Source of the DNA: Rhytidiadelphus loreus
Lineage: Eukaryota; Streptophyta; Bryopsida; Hypnales; Hylocomiaceae
Assembly (NCBI GenBank): GCA_947034895.1
Contig: OX344763.1
Coordinates: 72,993,093 to 73,057,092 of the forward strand
DNA length: 64,000 nucleotides
Reading direction: 5' to 3'
How positions within the stretch are numbered: position 1 is the stretch's first letter; each line of letters opens with the position of its first letter. Under the pieces are notes generated by a model that was given only the letters and a program-made list of their open reading frames with translations, was not told the DNA's origin and ran no database searches. The position numbers and the translations under genes were made by a program. Shown piece by piece: positions 58,819 to 64,000 of the stretch.

Positions 58819-61229
58819 TCAACACAATTCAAAGGAATTAACTTCTAGACCCTCCATCCGGCCCTCCATCTGGCCAGACCACTTGTTAGTGTGGATGTTG
58901 TATGGCCTCATGTATGCCATCCCTTTTAGCTTGCTGAAGTTTTTCTTTTTCTCTAGAAAAATCTTGAAGAACTCCGCTGCTCGCGACAATATCTGCTCTG
59001 CTGACTTGTTCTTAGCCTTCAACTGTTTTCCAGTTCCGAAGAACTTATCACCAGGTAGCTCGACGAGAAGATTCATTGTCGCGCTCGATATGCTGTGACT
59101 TGGCTTGAATTCCCTCCAGTTGGTGGTAATGAGTTCACCATTCGCGTTGAAGAATCCAAGGTCAGGGTCGATTTTGTGGAGTGCTTTTTTAACTAGCTGC
59201 TTCCGTTTGCGTCGTTCGACCCACTCTTTCATATTGTAGCAGCTTTCAAGAACTGACATTGTGGCCTTAATAGTAACTTTTGGATATGCGTGCTTCTGCT
59301 TAGGGCCAGACAGGTTCAGGATGTGTTTTGCCAGCTTCCCAAGATTATGGTAGTTGAGATTTTTGAGAGGTTTGAAGAAGTCGCGACTAAGGGCGCAGCT
59401 GTCTTGGTTCCAATTCTCTTTCTCGTTCAAGTTCATGAACATGTCTGGATCATGTAGCTCCCCATGTGCAACATTCGTAATGACTTCGCTCCACAAATTG
59501 TATACTTCGTTAGGTGCGGTAATAATTTTGAGCTCGTTGATGAGCTTCAACTTCTCCTCTACACCTTTTCTCTTGGCAACCATGTGATTTTTATTGACAT
59601 CGATCATAGCAAAACGTTGGTGCATTGCTTTTTCAAATGTCTGCATAAATTCTAGCACATTAGAATCATTCATCACGCATAATGGAGTTGCAATCGATGA
59701 GGCTTATTATTGTTAGTAAAGAACGCAAAGCAGAAGGCAATCGTGCAATTCAACTCGGGGCGACTTGATTTACACACCCAAAATTTAGTTGTCTCGCGAA
59801 TGGTCTCTCTAGTTCTCTTCGCAATTTGGACAGTCCCCAAAGTTGTTGCCTCCTTCGGGTTCTTCGGACTTCCCATTGTCACCCACACCGTCCGAGCTCC
59901 GAGAATGTTTGTTGCCCAAGATGGTTTGATTGCTTGAAAGTGGTTAGTGCGGTTATAGTATGCGGATATTGACCGCAACTACTCAGCATCATTGGACCAA
60001 ACTATGAAGCAATTCCATTTCTCAAATTGTGCACTAGTTTCCCGGTCGACGACACTTTCTTCATCCATCATCATCCTACTTGCAGCAACGCTAAATTGGC
60101 CGTTGATGATGTGGAATAGGCTGCCTGCAATGTCTTCCCACTTCTCCGGCTTCTTGAGTTGGCCGACTAGCATGACGCAAAGGGTCTGCTTTGCACTCTT
60201 GTCAGGAATGTTGACAAGCCAGTTCATCATGTTCTTGACGATTCTATCTTCCATTACTCGGATGTTGAACTCGGTAGGTGCTTCAATGAGGCGCTCCAAA
60301 GGAAGTTCTTTCTTCACGTTAGCAGGCAGAACGTACGTGCTTGAGTATGTCTCCCAGTATCTTCTATACACCGCGCTTACCACCTTGTAATCTGGTTTAC
60401 GCTCTGTATTCAAAGCCTGTGGTACATTGAGCATCATGTTTGCGTAACTCAGTTCGCCTTGGCCTGATTGCTCGGATGCCCTGTTTGTGGGGGTTTTCGC
60501 AGAAGTTGACGCTAGCGGACTCCTACGTGCTCCATGTGATGGCATTTGTGGAGGTTTCTTGTTTCTTGTACCGCGACCCTGTAATCCTTGACCTTGGTTT
60601 CCCAGAGACAGTTGGCTTCCTCCTTGGCTTCCAATATCCACCGAGATAGTGCGAGAGGCCATGAACGACTTTTGCATGGCGAGCTTCTTCTTGAGGACCT
60701 GAAAGGAGTTTAAGAGTAATCTTAACTTCTCACACAATCTTTTCCCATTTAGTGGCATACCATCCTGATTGTAGTAAGCCCCATTGTCCACCTTCTTCTC
60801 TAGTTGTTTAATTTCATTGTTGTATGGGGTGGGCTCTAAATTCTTCAAAAGGGACATTATGTTGAATGGGATTTTTTCGGAGTTTACAAGAATCATAAAG
60901 TAGTACTGCAGCTACTGCTTAGTGTTGAGCAACCCCATCTTTGTGGTGACGCACTGCACTAGAATTAGCGGATAGATATCATGGATGATATCTTTCATTC
61001 TCTCTTTGAACGAGATTGGAATGTATATTGGAGCGTTATTGTACTTCATGTTGAAGTAGAAGTTGTCTATAAATGGAATCATGGCTAGTCCCCAAGATTC
61101 CACTTGCTTAGGGTCTTTGAACTTCTAGTATTGTCCGTCATTCATCATCTCATCTTCATTGTCCACTTCTGTTACTTTTGTTGTGTTTCTTTTGAAGTAA
61201 ACATTGAGATTTTCGATTTGGTCCTCCAT
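58819..61229 (-). pseudogene. Large unknown gene X with several stops and one frameshift
   Basis: From ATG 61227-61229 a minus-strand frame runs with stops at 61125 (TAG), 60912 (TAG), 59979 (TAG) and 59673 (TGA) to near 59676. A one-base shift then continues 285 codons to the stop at 58819. The N-terminal third is helical (a YYNQDGMPLNGK segment), the middle is rich in Gln, Gly, Arg and Pro (GNQGQGLQGRG), and there is a Tyr/Trp block (VYRRYWETYSSTYVLP). The C-terminal half has a basic cluster (ERRKRKQLVKKALHK) resembling a nuclear signal. I do not recognise the family. The six 29-nt palindromes (61374-62073) begin 145 bp upstream of the start. It may belong to the same kind of element as the DUF7869-like gene. 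Confidence 0.55.
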
Positions 61230-61373
61230 TCTGCGGGTGAACAGAGATTAGAAAAAGTTTGACTGACCACCGATGAACATATAATTAAGAAAATTTATGT
61301 TCATGAATTATTTAGCTATCTAGTTGGATACCTTAGGTGATTGTTGTTTCATATTTATTCTGTGTTTATATGT

Positions 61374-62073
61374 GCAATTTAGGTAGGTGCGACCTAAACT
61401 GCACATTGTCGTTCTACGGTTTGATTGCTTCTGATTTATTTACGATTTTATTGCTTCTGATTTATTTATGTTGGTTGGTAGGCGGTATTTATCTCGTTCG
61501 AATGTCTTTATTGCTTTTGCCAGGTGAGTTGGGGTGTGTGTCTCTTTTAAATTCATTATGTTGGAAGCATTGCCTATGATTTATTTTTCCTGTAGAGGTA
61601 CTCGTACAGATCAAGTCATCCCGACTTGAATTGCACGGTGTTGCCAATTGTCTTTGTAGTTCTGAGGCATTGGATTTAGTTAGTTTTTCGAATATCTTTT
61701 TATTTGTCTTCTTTGTTGTTTGCGATATAGAATGTGATGACCTAAAATGCACATGATTTTGTTTGTGTGCATTAGAGTTTTGTAATTTTCTCGGATATTT
61801 TTCAGGGTTTTTTTTGGACATGTGCTTGTGCGGTTCAAGGCGCATTGACCTGATTTGCACAGTGCGGGTGAAAGTATTTTTTTTTTCTCGATTCTGGTCT
61901 TTTTTTTCTGTTCTCTAATAATTTACTTGAATTTTTTGTGTGCAAATCAGGTTGGGCTGACCTGAAATGTACTATGTTGGCAATTGAAAAATGTACTCGC
62001 TTTCAGTGTACTGGATCATCAACGTCTAAAATAGTATAGCTTGTGCATTTCAGTTTGGGCCGACTTGAACTAT
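61374..62073. repeat. Cluster B: six spaced 29-nt palindromes upstream of gene X
   Basis: Copies at 61374-61402, 61606-61634, 61722-61750, 61830-61858, 61942-61970 and 62045-62073 have the 11-7-11 layout of cluster A. Right arms fit ACCTGAAWTGC; left arms fit GCAAATCAGGT. The 7-nt centre ends in G in all six and the right arm begins with A in all six. Starts are 232, 116, 108, 112 and 103 bp apart. The best copies (61374, 61942) are one to three mismatches from perfect; 61722 and 61830 are degenerate. Confidence 0.8.
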
Positions 62074-62940
62074 ACAAGACAAGAACGGTTTTATTCTTAC
62101 ACATGGACTATTGAACCCTCAAAATTTCCATATTGCTACAGTACTCATACCCTAGTATTAGTAGTGTTATACTATGTTGTTAGTATTGTTCTTAGTGTGT
62201 TGTACGGACACTGTATCGATTGTTATTTGTAGCACAATACTTCAAAGGATTTAGGATTTTGTATGCAGACCATGAAGGTAAATGCACGAGTTGTACTTCA
62301 CTTTTGTCTCCTGAAAATCAATTGGCGAAATAGCAATCTGCAAAACGAAGAAAAAAACGAATTGAGAACGATATGAATCGAGACAATGCTCGTTCTATAC
62401 ATGAAAGCACAAAACATTGCATTCCATCACACCAAATTCAAACATCAACCCTTCACAAGTTGAAGAAAAACCAAAATAGTACAATTACCAAATCAATAAT
62501 ACAAAAGCAAAACACAACCACTTCAACACCACACACAGAGAATGCAACATTACAAGACAATACCATGTCCAAATTCTAAAGAGCTTAAACCATTATTTGA
62601 GTTCATAAATTCAATTGTACCTAAACCAGTAGGATCAGCAAAATCTAAACCTAAACAATGGCTGATGATGTGAACCAATAAACAACAAACACAAAACTTG
62701 AACCTGCTATTTAAATTTGGGTTAACCCTTGCTGATGACGCGAAACAACCCTAAACTAGCAATTTAGATCGTCTTTTAGGGTTGTAAAACCAGCAAACAA
62801 CTTTAGTTGATGAAAACTAGCAAACAACCTTGGCTGATGACAAGTAAACAACAAAACCAACTTGTAAACCAACAAAACCTAAGACTTCGTTGATGATATG
62901 AACTAGTAGACAACAAAAACAAAAAACTCATACTCACAAA
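62074..62940. other. AT-rich DNA without supported gene
   Basis: Scattered repeats of GATGATGN-type and AAACCCTAA motifs near 62640-62890; no frame with a recognisable domain. Confidence 0.5.
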
Positions 62941-62944
62941 TTTG

Positions 62945-63101
62945 CACCCGCTTCCTTCCACAAATCTGCACACGCTTCTGCACTTCCACCCGCTTCGGCA
63001 CTTCTACTCGCTTCCGCACTTGCACTTCCCTTTCACCTGCACACGCTTTCGCACCTACTTCAGTACTTGCACTTTTATCTGCTTCTACACTCGACGGCTG
63101 C
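62945..63101. repeat. Degenerate 18-bp minisatellite
   Basis: CGCTTCNGCACTTCCACC-type units, about seven, with indels; on the minus strand it encodes a Lys-Arg-Val repeat, so a low-complexity frame there is not taken as a gene. Confidence 0.6.
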
Positions 63102-63169
63102 ACCTCAATCTAGTACTTCTCGGTGTAAATAGAGAAATACGAAGAACAACAAATTTGGAGCAGAAAAAA

Positions 63170-64000
63170 CAACTCGGCATTAAGATTACAAAGCATTAAG
63201 ATTCCGTTGAAGCATTAAGATTCCATTTCCCCCAAGTAGTTGCCCCCGAAGCACCATTTTCTTTCATGTTGCAAGTTATCCCTCCGCAAACTATCTTTCT
63301 GGCAGCAATAACAACAGAAAGGACAGAAAAGGGTTTGATTAATGATTTTCAGCTCTCCAGCCTCTCCTAATAATCCTAAACGGATTAAGACTCTCAATTG
63401 CCCAACTCACGCGTGGCTTTAAAGTCTAGGATGTACATAGATCTGAGATCTGATAAATGATCACCCTAAACTAGTCCAGTTCCAGTTCTGCAACATCTTC
63501 AATCGAACGAACTTAAGCCGGAGGATCCTAGCAAATCACTCAGGAAAAAACAACCCGACATTCAGATTACGAAGCATTAAAATTACGTTTAAGCATTGAG
63601 ATTGCAGTTCCCTCCAAGTAGTTCCCTCCGGCATCAATTCCCTCGGCATGCAAACCTACAGCACTCCCTCGCAAGAATTCAAGCTTTTAAACCCTGAAGC
63701 ATCACCCCACCCGCAAGAATTCAAGCTTGAAAATCATTGTCTTCATGAATCCCCCAGCCAACACTCCCTTACAAGCATGCAAATTTGAAACCCTAAACTT
63801 TAAAGTGGAATCCCCAACAACCCCGACAGCACTATACCAACTCCCCTGCAAGCATGCAAATTTGAAACCCTAAACCCTGAAGTGGAATCCTTGGCAACCC
63901 CGGTAGCACTCTACCAACAACCATACTTATCTAGATGAGTCGTGAAGCTTGATCTGCAAGCTTTCAAACCCTGAAATTGCACTCCACTCGCAAGAATTCA
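63170..64000. repeat. Tandemly duplicated segments at the right edge
   Basis: A block of about 90 bp at 63172 (CATTAAGATTACAAAGCATT, then TCCCCCAAGTAGTT) is repeated with divergence at 63560. From 63670 a unit with CAAGAATTCAAGCTT or CAAGCATGCAAATTT followed by AAACCCTGAA recurs four or more times; the copies at 63770 and 63850 are about 80 bp apart. Confidence 0.65.

Noticed and set aside
8878..61229. Stop-codon reassignment or programmed readthrough
   Set aside because: All three stop codons appear inside the genes at places that match simple transitions, while the intact DUF493 and phosphatase frames end normally.

Overview
The window reads as nuclear DNA of a land plant, and the repeat-family gene types make a non-flowering lineage (moss, liverwort, lycophyte or fern) the best guess. 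The evidence is short CCCTAAA runs, plant-type hAT, CACTA and LTR elements, lineage-expanded families (DUF7869-like, RING, NIF-type HAD phosphatase) and one conserved DUF493 gene. It is AT-rich, gene-poor and dominated by repeats. There are no rRNA genes, certain tRNA genes, CRISPR arrays or bacterial operons. All family names come from recognising motifs; no database was searched.

Layout. 1-5294: about 30 monomers of a roughly 178-bp satellite, running off the left edge. 8061-8760: five copies of a 29-nt palindrome, directly upstream of a 912-codon DUF7869-like gene (8878-13912). That gene is dead: it has two TGA stops and is split by a 2,291-bp LTR-type insertion with a 5-bp target duplication. 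17218-18018: one or the last exon of an FCP1/NIF-like phosphatase (minus strand). 18498-22810: a decayed hAT element. 22511-26960: a 1,091-codon RING-finger gene (minus, five in-frame stops) between inverted GTCCGC-rich minisatellites. 28648-33301: a kinase-like gene facing a second gene that shares its N-terminal domain with the RING gene, again between GTCCGC-rich blocks. 35655-39116: a second hAT gene, 5'-truncated, frameshifted and holding a 707-bp MITE. 40053-42704: an 884-codon coiled-coil gene with ten in-frame stops and no frameshift. 42705-50530: AT-rich DNA with an array of the palindrome GACAAWTTGTC. 51655-52371: an intact, single-exon, probably plastid-targeted DUF493 protein gene. 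53918-56485: several MITEs, including a perfect 218-bp palindrome. 57300-58206: a Copia-like remnant. 58819-61229: a large unknown minus-strand gene, decayed, preceded at 61374-62073 by six more copies of the 29-nt palindrome design found upstream of the DUF7869-like gene. 62941-64000: minisatellites and short tandem duplications.

What stands out. Most of the long mobile-type ORFs have a dense array of a short, element-specific motif just upstream (29-nt palindromes, or GTCCGC minisatellites) or downstream (GACAAWTTGTC). The same palindrome design sits before two unrelated ORFs 52 kb apart. The architecture recalls the motif arrays bound by element-encoded anti-silencing proteins in plant VANDAL transposons, but the families here are different; that link is inference. 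The long ORFs are broken almost entirely by point stops (CAG, CAA, CGA or TGG changed by a single transition) and hardly ever by indels, which is the signature expected of cytosine deamination in methylated transposons. Only the phosphatase and DUF493 genes look like ordinary working host genes.
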